The notes under the pieces are model-generated. The model ran no database searches and had not been told where the DNA came from. It saw only the letters and a program-made list of their open reading frames with translations. A DNA stretch of 22,517 nucleotides from a virus: positions 1 to 22,517 of IMG/VR virus record IMGVR_UViG_3300042376_001192. The stretch is one strand, 5' to 3'. Below, in pieces: positions 6,232 to 14,576 of this stretch. Positions within the stretch are counted from its first letter, which is position 1. Every line of letters starts with the position of its first letter. The position numbers were made by a program, and so were the translations under genes.

Positions 6232-6635
6232 CGCCCCACCCCTTGAAACTCGGCCCAGCGTTCCAGGCCAAGCTGCATCACCGCGAAGCAACCCACGGCC
6301 ATAAGCGCCCAGCCAAAAGCGGGAATTCGTGACCAGCCGTTGATTTTCTGGCTGTCCTGCACCTGCGCGACTTCACGCTTGTGGACTGACAAGTCGGTGC
6401 GCAAATGCTCGATTGTCTCAATCAGCTTCTGGAGGCTGTGCCGGACTTCCTGGCTATCGGATTGGAGAGAGGCCAGCTTCACCCTCATTTCGGATTCGAG
6501 GGCTGTGACCTTCGCAGCTACTTGCTCCACGTCTTCTCCGTTAGCCTTGCGTTTCCGCAGTTGTTCAAAATCCTCCGCAACCTCACGCAATTCACGCTTG
6601 AGCGCCTTGAAGCGCTCATTGAAATCGTCATCCAT
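6228..6635 (-). CDS. Coiled-coil protein with C-terminal membrane anchor, 135 aa
   Basis: About residues 3-98 are charged and predicted helical with heptad-like leucines and valines, making a long coiled coil. They are followed by a single hydrophobic segment (about 105-124, PAFGWALMAVGCFAVMQLG) and a short tail. This is a tail-anchored topology with the coiled coil probably facing the cytoplasm. Small tail-anchored coiled-coil proteins are common in phage lysis regions and some are annotated only as hypothetical. The start at 6635 has AAAGG upstream. Its stop overlaps the TTG of the next gene. Confidence 0.75.
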   Translation of the reverse strand: MDDDFNERFKALKRELREVAEDFEQLRKRKANGEDVEQVAAKVTALESEMRVKLASLQSDSQEVRHSLQKLIETIEHLRTDLSVHKREVAQVQDSQKINGWSRIPAFGWALMAVGCFAVMQLGLERWAEFQGVGR

Positions 6636-6661
6636 TGTTCCCAGCCTTTCAGTTTAGGGCG

Positions 6662-7216
6662 TCAGGCTTCCAGCCAGCGCCCCAGCGTCTGCCTTCGCTC
6701 GAGGTCTTGCAGTTCCGCTTGCTCCTCGCCCGTGAGGCCGACAGAGCCGTCCTCGTTGACCTTGATTTCCGGGGCGATGAGGTAGTGACGCAGCTCCTTG
6801 AGACGTTGTGACAGACGCGTCTTGGCGTCGTCGGCTGTCTCATCCGCCAACATCAAGTCTGCAAAGTGATTTTCTGGCGCATCAGGGGCAGGCAAGAGCG
6901 GGGCTTCTGGTTCAGGGGCGGGAAGCTGCGCGGATGGATTGAACTTCGGCCATCCGCGATAGATGTCGATCATGCTGGCATCTTGCAGCGCGGTTTCGTC
7001 CAGCACGCGCTTCAGCCTGCGCGCGTGCTCGATGACCTCATCGACATAAGCATCCATCTGCCGCTTGGCATGTCCGCCCTTGCTGATCAGGTTCAACTGC
7101 TTGTAAATCGGGAAGTGTTCAAAGATCGCTTGCGATGCTTGATTATCCACGACGCTGGCAAGGCGCATACGCAAAACGCATACGTCAGCCGCCACCATTT
7201 CCGGCGCTTCTTCCAT
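6662..7216 (-). CDS. Hypothetical phage protein, 184 aa
   Basis: The start at 7216 has an AGGTG site about six bases upstream. The N-terminal half is helical with 'IFEHFPIYKQLNLISKGG' (31-48) and 'DAYVDEVIEHARRLKRVL' (55-72). A Pro/Ala/Glu-rich linker lies at about 95-114 and a second charged helical region at about 125-180. There is no membrane span or signal peptide. It sits directly after the tailspike and a tiny membrane protein, a place where some phages carry tail-fibre assembly or chaperone proteins. The similarity is too weak to claim that role. Confidence 0.7.
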   Translation of the reverse strand: MEEAPEMVAADVCVLRMRLASVVDNQASQAIFEHFPIYKQLNLISKGGHAKRQMDAYVDEVIEHARRLKRVLDETALQDASMIDIYRGWPKFNPSAQLPAPEPEAPLLPAPDAPENHFADLMLADETADDAKTRLSQRLKELRHYLIAPEIKVNEDGSVGLTGEEQAELQDLERRQTLGRWLEA

Positions 7217-7241
7217 GTAACACCTGCTTGTGAAGATCGAA

Positions 7242-7349
7242 CTACATGTTCGAGATGAGGTTCACGCCGAGCCAGATCATGCCAACAAATATGGCTGCTA
7301 TGATCGCGCCAAGAATGCAGCCAAGCGCGCCCGCTTTGTCCGTAGACAT
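7242..7349 (-). CDS. Small single-span membrane protein, 35 aa
   Basis: The ATG at 7349 shares its A with the tailspike stop (TGATG), indicating coupled translation. The peptide has a polar N-terminus (MSTDKAGALG) and a single hydrophobic span 'CILGAIIAAIFVGMIWLGV', ending NLISNM. It is the first of a run of membrane proteins in the distal late operon. It might act as a small holin or antiholin-like peptide; this is inference from size, topology and location. Confidence 0.6.
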   Translation of the reverse strand: MSTDKAGALGCILGAIIAAIFVGMIWLGVNLISNM

Positions 7350-9553
7350 CAATAGCCTCCGAACAGGATACAGCGCAACGTAATCGATCCGCCAAGGCGG
7401 TTCTCGATGTAAACAATTCGCGTTGAGGTATCGATTGAGATGTTGAGCCGCGCGTCGGTTCCGGTCGTGCCTGAAAGGATGCCCGTGGTCAGCACCACGT
7501 TGGCGCTTGCAGAAATGCTGGTCAGCGATGGCGTGCCTGCGCACTCAAACAAGATGATTGCATATTCCGCCGTGGTTGCGACGAACAGGAAGCCACACTC
7601 ACCGGCACTGAAGGCTGTAATCGCCTGCGCGGTATCATCCAAGAACGTTCCACTTGGAAGGAAGCCGCGCAGGGGAACGCCACCTGCCGCCCCGCCAGCG
7701 CCCGTCAGCTTGAGAGCTGAAACCGTTCCAACGGTTGTGGTATTGGACCCAGCCGACGCCGCGACCTCTCCCGTCAGCGCCGATCTCTGAATGCCGCCAG
7801 AGCCAGTAAACTCGATGCCGCCGCTAACCGTGATCTCTTCCGCAGGGCCAGCCGCTGCCGTGTCGCGACCAAACAAGCGATCGGTGGCCGACGACCACGC
7901 GCCATAGGGCGTGCCGTCCGTGCGAACGCCGCTGAACCTGCCAACCGTCGTGCCGGGGTTTGGATGATACAGGACCGCTGTGTTGACGTGACCGACCCCG
8001 CCAATGTTGGCTCCGATCTGCATCTGCACTGCGGCGCCGGTGTTGTTGTAGACCGTGTACGCCGCCTGGTAGGTCGCCCCCGCCTTGCCACGCAGGGTAA
8101 CGTTGTCCACAACGCCCGTGATCGTGCCATCAAGCTTCACGCCGTACTGGACCGCATCGCTCGGCTGGAAGTCGTAAATCGTTAGGCCATCGACGCGGAG
8201 GCTGGACACCACGCCGGACCCTGTCTGTGAGATGTTGACAGGTGACGCCCGCGCGCCGCTACAAAATCCTGAGATATCGATGGCAGTGTAGCCGAAAGAT
8301 GCATTATTGCCGGCAACGATCTGCGCCACAATGCTATTGGTCGCTGCGGTGACTGATGAGCATGTCCCGCGAAGGCTCCATTTCTCACCGCCGCCGTTGA
8401 CCGCAGCAGCCTGCACCTCGCTGTAGATGCCGCCGCCGACCATCTGGTCATCGCGACTGGTTTCGTCCTTGTCATAGTTGACCAGACGCGCATCAACCGC
8501 CTTGATGCCCCAGTCAAATGTATCCCACTGCGAATTGACGCGGTTGAGCGAGTCAAACCGCCGGTTAGCCGCAGCGAAGCTGGATTGCTGCCCAGATGTC
8601 AGACGAAGCACCACGACCTCCGCCGCCACGTTGACCGCATCGCCCGTGAACTTGTCGCAAATGCCGTAATAAATGCCTAGCGAGCCATCGCCCTGAACCG
8701 CGTCAGAGTGGCCGCCTGATGCGTTCGTCCGCATCGCGACTTCGCAAGTATTGGTCCAGATGTAACTATGGTACGTGTCCGCTGGGTTGCCCCACTTGTG
8801 CCACTGCCAGACATTGAGCGCGCGAATGTCCAGCGTCTTGAAGTCGCGAACGCCACGCGTGTAGAACACGGGCTGGTTGGCCGTCGTGCCGCCGTTGATA
8901 AGCCCACCATGACCGCGAATGGTCACGTTTTGCATGAGCACCGTACCGTCGCCAAACGTGAATAGCGCGCCGCCCGTGTAGCCCTGCACGATGGTCGCGC
9001 CAGCCATGTCGAGTTCAAAGAAGTTTTTCCCCGTGCAGGTGACAGCCGTGCTGATCGTGTAACTGACGCCAGCCCTAAGCCGGCATCTCCCGTTATTTGT
9101 CGGCATCGCCGCGAACATGGCCGTAAAAGCCGCGCCCCAATCCGCAGACGTGCCAAACATTTCCGGGGTCAGAATATCAACGTCAGCCCCGAGAACTGTG
9201 GGCCAGTTGGAGCCAAGGTCCGTCGCAAGCGGCGCCGCCCAGCTTGTGTCGATCAGGATGCCGTTTGAGTAAGTGACCGTCAGAACCCCGCCGACCACTT
9301 CGGCTTCCCACAGCGTTGTCGCGCCGTCAGAGGTTGTGACTACCCATTCGTATTCGATGGCGTCGTTGAAATAGAAGGACAGCCGGCCGTCAGCGTCACC
9401 GACATAGGGGTTGGTTGTCGGGGTCGCGAGGCCGACATCGGAGTAAAGCGGGCTGCGGGTCGTGGTGTTGCGGAGGTAGCTGTTGAACTTGCAGCCGGAC
9501 GCAGGCCCGCCACCTGATGCGACCATGTTTGCAACAAAGGCAACTGCGGCCAT
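7349..9553 (-). CDS. Tailspike protein with right-handed beta-helix, 734 aa
   Basis: Receptor-binding tailspike, most likely trimeric and possibly a polysaccharide-degrading enzyme. Residues 1-95 form an N-terminal module with 'LYSDVGLATPTTNPYVGDAD' and GRLSFYFND, a pattern recurrent at the start of phage tailspikes. About residues 130-560 are Gly/Asn/Val/Thr-rich with short strands, as in pectin-lyase-like beta-helices (GKNFFELDMAGATIVQGYTG, then a glycine-rich GHGGLING turn). The C-terminal part (about 590-734) ends with 'DARLNISIDTSTRIVYIENR', a beta-sandwich-type ending seen in other phage spikes. It follows the ejection genes, the place of gene 9 in P22. The start has TTGGAGC eight bases upstream, and a terminator-like hairpin lies just before that. 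Confidence 0.85.
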   Translation of the reverse strand: MAAVAFVANMVASGGGPASGCKFNSYLRNTTTRSPLYSDVGLATPTTNPYVGDADGRLSFYFNDAIEYEWVVTTSDGATTLWEAEVVGGVLTVTYSNGILIDTSWAAPLATDLGSNWPTVLGADVDILTPEMFGTSADWGAAFTAMFAAMPTNNGRCRLRAGVSYTISTAVTCTGKNFFELDMAGATIVQGYTGGALFTFGDGTVLMQNVTIRGHGGLINGGTTANQPVFYTRGVRDFKTLDIRALNVWQWHKWGNPADTYHSYIWTNTCEVAMRTNASGGHSDAVQGDGSLGIYYGICDKFTGDAVNVAAEVVVLRLTSGQQSSFAAANRRFDSLNRVNSQWDTFDWGIKAVDARLVNYDKDETSRDDQMVGGGIYSEVQAAAVNGGGEKWSLRGTCSSVTAATNSIVAQIVAGNNASFGYTAIDISGFCSGARASPVNISQTGSGVVSSLRVDGLTIYDFQPSDAVQYGVKLDGTITGVVDNVTLRGKAGATYQAAYTVYNNTGAAVQMQIGANIGGVGHVNTAVLYHPNPGTTVGRFSGVRTDGTPYGAWSSATDRLFGRDTAAAGPAEEITVSGGIEFTGSGGIQRSALTGEVAASAGSNTTTVGTVSALKLTGAGGAAGGVPLRGFLPSGTFLDDTAQAITAFSAGECGFLFVATTAEYAIILFECAGTPSLTSISASANVVLTTGILSGTTGTDARLNISIDTSTRIVYIENRLGGSITLRCILFGGY

Positions 9554-9571
9554 GTCGTCGGCTCCAATGCG

Positions 9572-9594
9572 AAAAGCCCCGCGCGAAGCGGGGC
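9572..9594 (-). terminator. Intrinsic terminator-like hairpin in the tailspike leader
   Basis: On the - strand a perfect 7-bp GC stem (GCCCCGC / GCGGGGC, arms at 9588-9594 and 9576-9582) with a 5-base loop is followed by TTTTC. It lies downstream of the ejection gene that ends at 9784 and only about 22 bases before the tailspike ATG at 9553. On the + strand there is no T-run after the stem, so it should act mainly on late - strand transcripts. The T-tract is only four bases, so it may be partial. Confidence 0.7.
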
Positions 9595-9661
9595 CGGGTC
9601 GTTTGTGGTGGGGGTGGGAGAAACGTGTTAGCTTGCGCGCCTGATTTGGAGGCGGGGGCGT

Positions 9662-9787
9662 ATGGGACTTATCGGGCTGGGCTTGTTGCTTTTCGGGCTA
9701 TACTGGGGCCTTGGCGTGTGGCCGTTCGCCTTCTGCCTCGTGGGCATCGTCCTGCTTGTAGGGGAAGACTATAAGCGCCGTCGCTAG
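9662..9787 (+). CDS. Opposite-strand small hydrophobic protein, 41 aa
   Basis: ATG at 9662 has a near-ideal GGAGG (9648-9652) nine bases upstream. The peptide starts MGLIGLGLLLFGLYWGLGVW, continues with a second hydrophobic stretch (PFAFCLVGIVLLVG) and ends in a charged tail EDYKRRR. It probably forms a two-helix membrane hairpin. It is the only + strand gene within the late region; its TAG overlaps the TAG of the opposing 746-aa gene. It occupies the only sizeable gap of the late operon, like a 'moron' insertion. No clear sigma-70 promoter is seen upstream. Function unknown. Confidence 0.55.
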   Translation: MGLIGLGLLLFGLYWGLGVWPFAFCLVGIVLLVGEDYKRRR

Positions 9788-12024
9788 TCGTTGTTGCGCG
9801 GGGCCAGTGCATTGGTCGGCGGTCCCTGCGGCGTCGTTGGCGTTCCAACATTGAGCGCATTGCGTGGGGGGCGGTTGCCGTAGATGCGGGCGAGGTTTTC
9901 GTCAGTCGCGCCGCCGTAGAGAATGTCGGCCATGAGGTCGCGTTGGGGCTTGTTGAAGGAGCCGCTACGGGACATCGCTGCAAGGATCGTGGCGAGCGGG
10001 TTTGTCTTGAACGCCAACGCGGTCTGCGCCATTTCGGCAGCGTTCTGGATGCCGCCAGCGCCGCCCATTCCTGCCTGCGATGTCGCAGAGCCGACGTTGG
10101 GATTGCGGCGCTGCGCGTTCTTGATGATGACCTGATCCGCACGGATGCGGGCAACCAGGTTATCAGCAACGTCCTTGTCAAACACAGCGCCGAGGATTTC
10201 GCGCATCCGCTCGCTTGCGATGCCGTCAATCCCGCGCCCCTTCTCGATGTCCAGCGCCAGCTTTTCTATGGCGCCCATCTGCAAGGCGGTCAGCGGCTTG
10301 CCTTTCAGCCCTGAAGCAAGCGCGCGGACACGCTCAACAAGCATGTTACCGGCTGCAACTTCTGCGCCTTTGGTGCGCGCGCCCTTCATCCGTGGCGCGT
10401 CGGCTCCTTCGCGGACTGCCGCGTACTCAGGCATCAGTTCGTCAAGTTCTTTGACAACCGCCTCGCGCGCTCTCAAAAGAGCTTCGCTTGGCCTGCTGCC
10501 GCTGGAGAAAGCCTTGTCGATTGGCCGGTCCAGCGCACGCTTGACCAGATCCCAAGTGCGGGCGTTGCTGGGGGTTTGCCCTGCGGTTGTGGCAAGGCTT
10601 TCCGCCTCATTGATAGCGGCGCGAACATACTTCCCGACGATCCTGTCATCCGCGAGCTGCATAAGACGCTCAGAGTTAACGCCTGCGTTGTCTGCAAACA
10701 GTTTCTCATAAGCCGGGCTGATTTCCTCGGATGCCTGCTTGATGGCAGCGTCAAGATCGGCTGCAACGCTCGCAGGGTTGATGTTCGTAGTTTCCTGAAC
10801 ATCAGAGAACAGACGTCCCGTCCGCGTGCGGAACACGTCGTCTGCCTGCTGCATCGCCAGTTCAGGGGCGTTGCCCGGAAGGCGCGAGAGGCCAACGCCG
10901 AGGTTCTGCGCTTGCTGCGTGGCGTCGGCCAGAGACACAGGCTTATCGCCATACTGCGCGTTAAGGCTTGCTTTGACTTCATCAGCGGTCTTGCCCAGCG
11001 GCGCCAGCGCGTTCTTGAGAACGTTGGACACCACGCGCTCATCAAACCCTTTTGGGCGGAATGGCTTCACGGCAGCACGAAAGCCACGCGCGGCAAGGCG
11101 CGGGGCGATCATTCCGGCAATCGCACCAGTACCCGGATTGATGATGTCGGGACCACCGCCTTCGTTGCCGTCTCCCGGCGCCGCAAGCGCGTCTCCAGCG
11201 CTGCCCGCAAACGCACCGACACTGCCGCCAACGATCCTGTCGGCATTGTTCTGCAAGAAGCTGCTCGCCTTGGGCTCTGCGGGGGCGCTGAAGGGCGCGG
11301 GCTGCGGCTGTGGGGCTGCGGCTTGCGCGACAGGCTTGCCCCCAGGCGGGGCTCTGGTGGCCTGCACGGCTGCGCGTTCTGCGCCGGCAAGCGTGGTCGG
11401 CGCAAGCGCATTGCGGGGGCCAGCCATGCCGCGAAGCGTCATCGAGCCGGGAAGCATCTGAAGCGCGGCAAAGCTGCCATCTATCGACGCCTGCTGCGCG
11501 CCTTGGGCGGCTTTGCCCATGTCGCCTTCGATGAGGCCCGCGCCAGCGTCACGCAGGCCCAAATAGGCGCGGCCCGCCTCGTCCACGGGGCTGATGAACT
11601 CGACAGCCTCGACAGCGCCGCGCACGGGGTCGCGCGTTGTGGTTTTCGCCCAGCCTTCCAGACGGCCGCCCGTCAGGCCCGCAATCGGAGCCTCGAGGCC
11701 GCGCATCACATCGGTGAAAACATTCGGCTGGGACGTGTCGCCCGTAAGCGGTCCTGTGACTTGCTGCGGTTGCGCCCTCGGCTTGGAAAAGCCGCCAGTG
11801 CTGGCGGGGGCCAACGGGTCAGGAACATAGCCCATTGCCCTCATGCGCTCGGCATTTGGCGGCTTGGCAATGAACGCTTCGTAGCCGCCAGGAATGTTCG
11901 CTGCGGCTTCCTCAATGATAGCGTCAGTCTCGGAGCGGAGGGACGGCCCGGCTTCCGCCTCGGCGCGTTTCCGCTTCGCCTGCGCAATCGCAAGCGCTCT
12001 CTGTTGTTCGATTGTGAGCGGCAT
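9784..12024 (-). CDS. DNA-ejection (internal virion) protein, P22 gp16 position, 746 aa
   Basis: A large, Ala/Gly/Pro-rich, mostly helical protein with no signal peptide. The N-terminus (QQRALAIAQAKRKRAEAEAG) is a charged helix. About residues 255-310 are Gly/Ala-rich and could insert in a membrane (IVGGSVGAFAGSAGDALAAP, and later GAIAGMIAPRLAARGF). The C-terminal half is long helices containing 'EEISPAYEKLFADNAGV', which resembles phage ejection proteins I have seen (S-P-A-Y-E-K-x-F). It is third in a row of three large proteins between the tail hub genes and the tailspike, matching the P22 order gp7-gp20-gp16. It would be carried in the virion and ejected with DNA to help cross the cell envelope. 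The start shares its A with the previous stop (TAATG). Confidence 0.7.
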   Translation of the reverse strand: MPLTIEQQRALAIAQAKRKRAEAEAGPSLRSETDAIIEEAAANIPGGYEAFIAKPPNAERMRAMGYVPDPLAPASTGGFSKPRAQPQQVTGPLTGDTSQPNVFTDVMRGLEAPIAGLTGGRLEGWAKTTTRDPVRGAVEAVEFISPVDEAGRAYLGLRDAGAGLIEGDMGKAAQGAQQASIDGSFAALQMLPGSMTLRGMAGPRNALAPTTLAGAERAAVQATRAPPGGKPVAQAAAPQPQPAPFSAPAEPKASSFLQNNADRIVGGSVGAFAGSAGDALAAPGDGNEGGGPDIINPGTGAIAGMIAPRLAARGFRAAVKPFRPKGFDERVVSNVLKNALAPLGKTADEVKASLNAQYGDKPVSLADATQQAQNLGVGLSRLPGNAPELAMQQADDVFRTRTGRLFSDVQETTNINPASVAADLDAAIKQASEEISPAYEKLFADNAGVNSERLMQLADDRIVGKYVRAAINEAESLATTAGQTPSNARTWDLVKRALDRPIDKAFSSGSRPSEALLRAREAVVKELDELMPEYAAVREGADAPRMKGARTKGAEVAAGNMLVERVRALASGLKGKPLTALQMGAIEKLALDIEKGRGIDGIASERMREILGAVFDKDVADNLVARIRADQVIIKNAQRRNPNVGSATSQAGMGGAGGIQNAAEMAQTALAFKTNPLATILAAMSRSGSFNKPQRDLMADILYGGATDENLARIYGNRPPRNALNVGTPTTPQGPPTNALAPRNND

Positions 12025-13442
12025 TACTGGAACAGCGCTTTCTGTTCAGGCGTCATGAACTCCCAATCGGCGGCGTCCACACCGTCAGGCACGCCCGCTG
12101 GCTGCGGCTTGGCTAGCAGAAACGGCACGCCCTCTCGCGTCCGTGTTGAGCCCGTAGCGCCTGCCGGCCGTCCCGGCAGAACGGGGGCTTTGACCGACTT
12201 CTGACGGGCGATCTGGATGCCCTTCTGATAGTAGCGCTGCAATTCGTCCATCGCCTTGAGCGCTTCGCCAACCGTGATGTCCTGATTTTGCAGGCGCGTG
12301 ACGGCTGCGGTTGCGGCCCTGCCTTCCGTCTCGGTGATGGCGCCGCCGCCCTTGAGCTGGTCGAACGCGTTGAGGAAGGCTTGGCTGACAATCTGATTGA
12401 TAAGCCCCTGCACGTCCGCGCCATCGGTGCCGGGGATCGCGTACAGCTTGCCCTGCATCCCGAAGCGCTGGCCGATGTTGCGGCTCTTGAGGTCTGCAAT
12501 AGAGTTGATGGCGAGGCTTGCGCGCTGTTCCACGGTCGGCAGATCGAACGCCGCTTGGCCCTGTGCCTTGCCCTGAACTTCAGCACTCGCCACAGCCGCA
12601 CGGTTGCCCGCAACGTCTGCGATGGGCGCAAGCTCCGAGGTCGCCAGCGTGCGCTTGTCCACCGCGACGGGAACGCCGCCGACGTTGGAAAGCTGCGGCG
12701 GGATGTAAGCCGTGCGGCCCGTTCCCTGCGCACGGCCATCCGACATGACAACCATCTGCTCGCCAGTGTTGGCGTCGATGAAGCCTTGGAACGCTCGCGC
12801 CGTCTCAGCTTCGCTGCTGCCCTCGAACACAACTTTCCAGCCGCCATCGGCCTGACGCTCAACAATCTGATTGCCGAGCTTCTGGATTTCGGGACCTTGG
12901 CTGGTCTGCGGTGATGGCTCGCGCACAAGCTCCATCTGGCCCGTGGTCGGGTTGAACGAACCTACGCCACCATCGCCAAGGTTGACGCTCTGATACTGCA
13001 CGGGCTTCGCCACTTCCGGCGAAATCCCCGCCTGCGCCGACAGCGCCGCGATCTGGCCGTCTAGCTCTTGATCCGAGAACTTTGACACGTCCAGCGGCAT
13101 CTGCGAGACGTCCTGCCCGATGATCTTGCTGATGGTCGGCGCGTTCTGCTGCCACCACTGGCCGCGCTGCGCTTCGGGGATCGCGCGTTGCTGCTGCATG
13201 AGCGCGAGCGTCTGTTTCAGCTTGTCGCCTTCTGCGGTTTTCGCCTCGGCCTGGCTGGCCTTGTAGCCTTCCGGGTCAAAGCTCTTGCGGAAGGCGTTCA
13301 GCCCGCCGCCGATTGCTTGCATTAGTGCATTGTTCGGCGGGGCAGGCATGGACTGTTGCAGGCCCATTGATCCGGTCGGGTTCATCGGGGCCGGCGCAGG
13401 CCCGCCCATTGGCTTCGGTGCAAGCGGGTTCTGCATCATCAT
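12024..13442 (-). CDS. DNA-ejection protein, P22 gp20 position, 472 aa
   Basis: I choose the ATG at 13442, forming ATGA with the previous stop; more ATGs follow at once and the frame opens slightly upstream. The N-terminus is Pro/Met-rich, then comes a helical Gln-rich region (LKQTLALMQQQRAIPEAQRG) and a strand-rich middle (about 165-260). The C-terminal region contains 'QAFLNAFDQLKGGGAITETE' followed by GRAATAAVTRL, a motif I recognise from many phage virion or injection proteins (A-F-x-x-L-K-G-G-G-x-I-T-E-x-E-G-x-x-A-T). Length is close to P22 gp20 (about 470 aa). It lies between two other ejection-type genes. Confidence 0.75.
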   Translation of the reverse strand: MMMQNPLAPKPMGGPAPAPMNPTGSMGLQQSMPAPPNNALMQAIGGGLNAFRKSFDPEGYKASQAEAKTAEGDKLKQTLALMQQQRAIPEAQRGQWWQQNAPTISKIIGQDVSQMPLDVSKFSDQELDGQIAALSAQAGISPEVAKPVQYQSVNLGDGGVGSFNPTTGQMELVREPSPQTSQGPEIQKLGNQIVERQADGGWKVVFEGSSEAETARAFQGFIDANTGEQMVVMSDGRAQGTGRTAYIPPQLSNVGGVPVAVDKRTLATSELAPIADVAGNRAAVASAEVQGKAQGQAAFDLPTVEQRASLAINSIADLKSRNIGQRFGMQGKLYAIPGTDGADVQGLINQIVSQAFLNAFDQLKGGGAITETEGRAATAAVTRLQNQDITVGEALKAMDELQRYYQKGIQIARQKSVKAPVLPGRPAGATGSTRTREGVPFLLAKPQPAGVPDGVDAADWEFMTPEQKALFQ

Positions 13443-14575
13443 GTAGACCACCACTTATTTTTGTTGCCGTAGTCCACGATACCGCCGACAGCATCGCTGA
13501 TGCCGGTCCCATAGCCCTTGTATGCGGATGAAAGCGCATTGGCTCGAGCATCACCGGCTTTCATCATCGCATTGCCCGCGTTGACGCCGTAGTTGCCCGC
13601 AGCGTTGGACGCGAGCTGCGAACTGGTCTGGTTCATGCCTGCCAAGTCAGCGAGACGGTTCGTGTAGTCGCCAAACGCGCCATAGGTGTTGCCCGCTAAG
13701 GTCTTCGCATAACGCCCCTCTGCGGCCCCGCTGATCGACTTGCCGGCCGCGCCGAGGTTGCCCTTGATCTGGTCGAACTGCTGGTCATTGATGGTCGTCG
13801 CCAATTTGGCATAGGGCGAGGCGTAGAACTCCGCGAGCGGGTTGGACGCGCCGCCCTGCATCTGCTGCGCGCCGCCTGTGGGCATCGTGCCTTTGGTATC
13901 GCCGCCAAGAGCCTTGAGAGGAGTTGCCGCCCACGCGCCACCGCCACCTTTTGCGTGCCAGTCCGCATAGGCGTCACGGTTGTTGCCGAACAGCGCCTTG
14001 ATCTGCGGCTTGGCCCACTCTTCCTGCAAGCCAGGGCTTTGCATGTAGGCATCATAATCAAAGCCGCCCGGAGCCTGCGTCTGTACCGTTTTCCAGTTGT
14101 CCCCACCGTCGCGGATCATGCCGCCCAGCGCGCCGCCGACAGCGCTGCCGAGAGGACCGCCTAGGAATGTGCCAGCGATGCTTCCGACAGCGCCCGCAGC
14201 CGCGTTGGAGCCACCGCCGCCTGAATAGCCCTGAACAGGCTGGCCTGCGCCGAGGTTCGGCAGCATCTGCGAGCCGCCCTGCATGTTCATCCCGCCGCCA
14301 CCATACGCCGCCTGATAGTCCTGCGGGGCGATGCCGAACAGCGCAGCGAGCTTGTTGGAGGCAGCGCCGCCGGTCATGTACCCGGGCGAGGCAAGCCCGC
14401 GCTGGTCCATGTAGATCTGGCGCTGAAGCGCGGTCGTCTGGTTCGCCGCGTCCTGCTGCGCTTTGGCTGACGCTTGCCCGCCTTGGCCTTGCATGTAGCC
14501 GCCAGCCAGAGACGCGCCCGCATTGATCAGCGCGGGGGCGTTATCTATGGCGAACTTGGCGATTTGATCCCACAT
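13439..14575 (-). CDS. DNA-ejection protein, P22 gp7 position, 378 aa
   Basis: A Gly/Ala/Gln-rich protein starting 'MWDQIAKFAIDNAPALINAG'. A glycine-rich possible membrane-active segment follows at about 125-155 (AAGAVGSIAGTFLGGPLGSA, continuing VGGALGGMI). The middle contains W residues in 'DAYADWHAKGGGGAWAATP' and the C-terminal helical part is rich in Ala, Asn and Gln. N-terminal W-x-x-I-x-K-F-A plus a Gly-zipper segment is typical of phage internal or DNA-transfer proteins. It is first of the three ejection-type genes. It starts two bases after the previous stop and its stop overlaps the next start. Confidence 0.7.
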   Translation of the reverse strand: MWDQIAKFAIDNAPALINAGASLAGGYMQGQGGQASAKAQQDAANQTTALQRQIYMDQRGLASPGYMTGGAASNKLAALFGIAPQDYQAAYGGGGMNMQGGSQMLPNLGAGQPVQGYSGGGGSNAAAGAVGSIAGTFLGGPLGSAVGGALGGMIRDGGDNWKTVQTQAPGGFDYDAYMQSPGLQEEWAKPQIKALFGNNRDAYADWHAKGGGGAWAATPLKALGGDTKGTMPTGGAQQMQGGASNPLAEFYASPYAKLATTINDQQFDQIKGNLGAAGKSISGAAEGRYAKTLAGNTYGAFGDYTNRLADLAGMNQTSSQLASNAAGNYGVNAGNAMMKAGDARANALSSAYKGYGTGISDAVGGIVDYGNKNKWWST

Positions 14576-14576
14576 T

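Noticed and set aside
4954-6246. Long open + strand frame (430 codons) opposite the lysozyme and membrane protein genes
   Set aside because: It is antisense to two well-supported genes; its translation is Arg/Ala-rich and low in structure, as expected from high third-position GC on the other strand.
9600-9661. Possible sigma-70 promoter for the 41-aa + strand gene (TTGTGG and TGTTAG spaced 17 bases)
   Set aside because: The -10-like hexamer matches only three of six consensus positions, so it is no better than chance.
10576-12204. Long open + strand frame (542 codons) opposite the gp16-position ejection gene
   Set aside because: It is a shadow frame, rich in Arg, His and Cys with no recognisable domain, while the - strand frame is coupled to its neighbour and fits the ejection-protein position.
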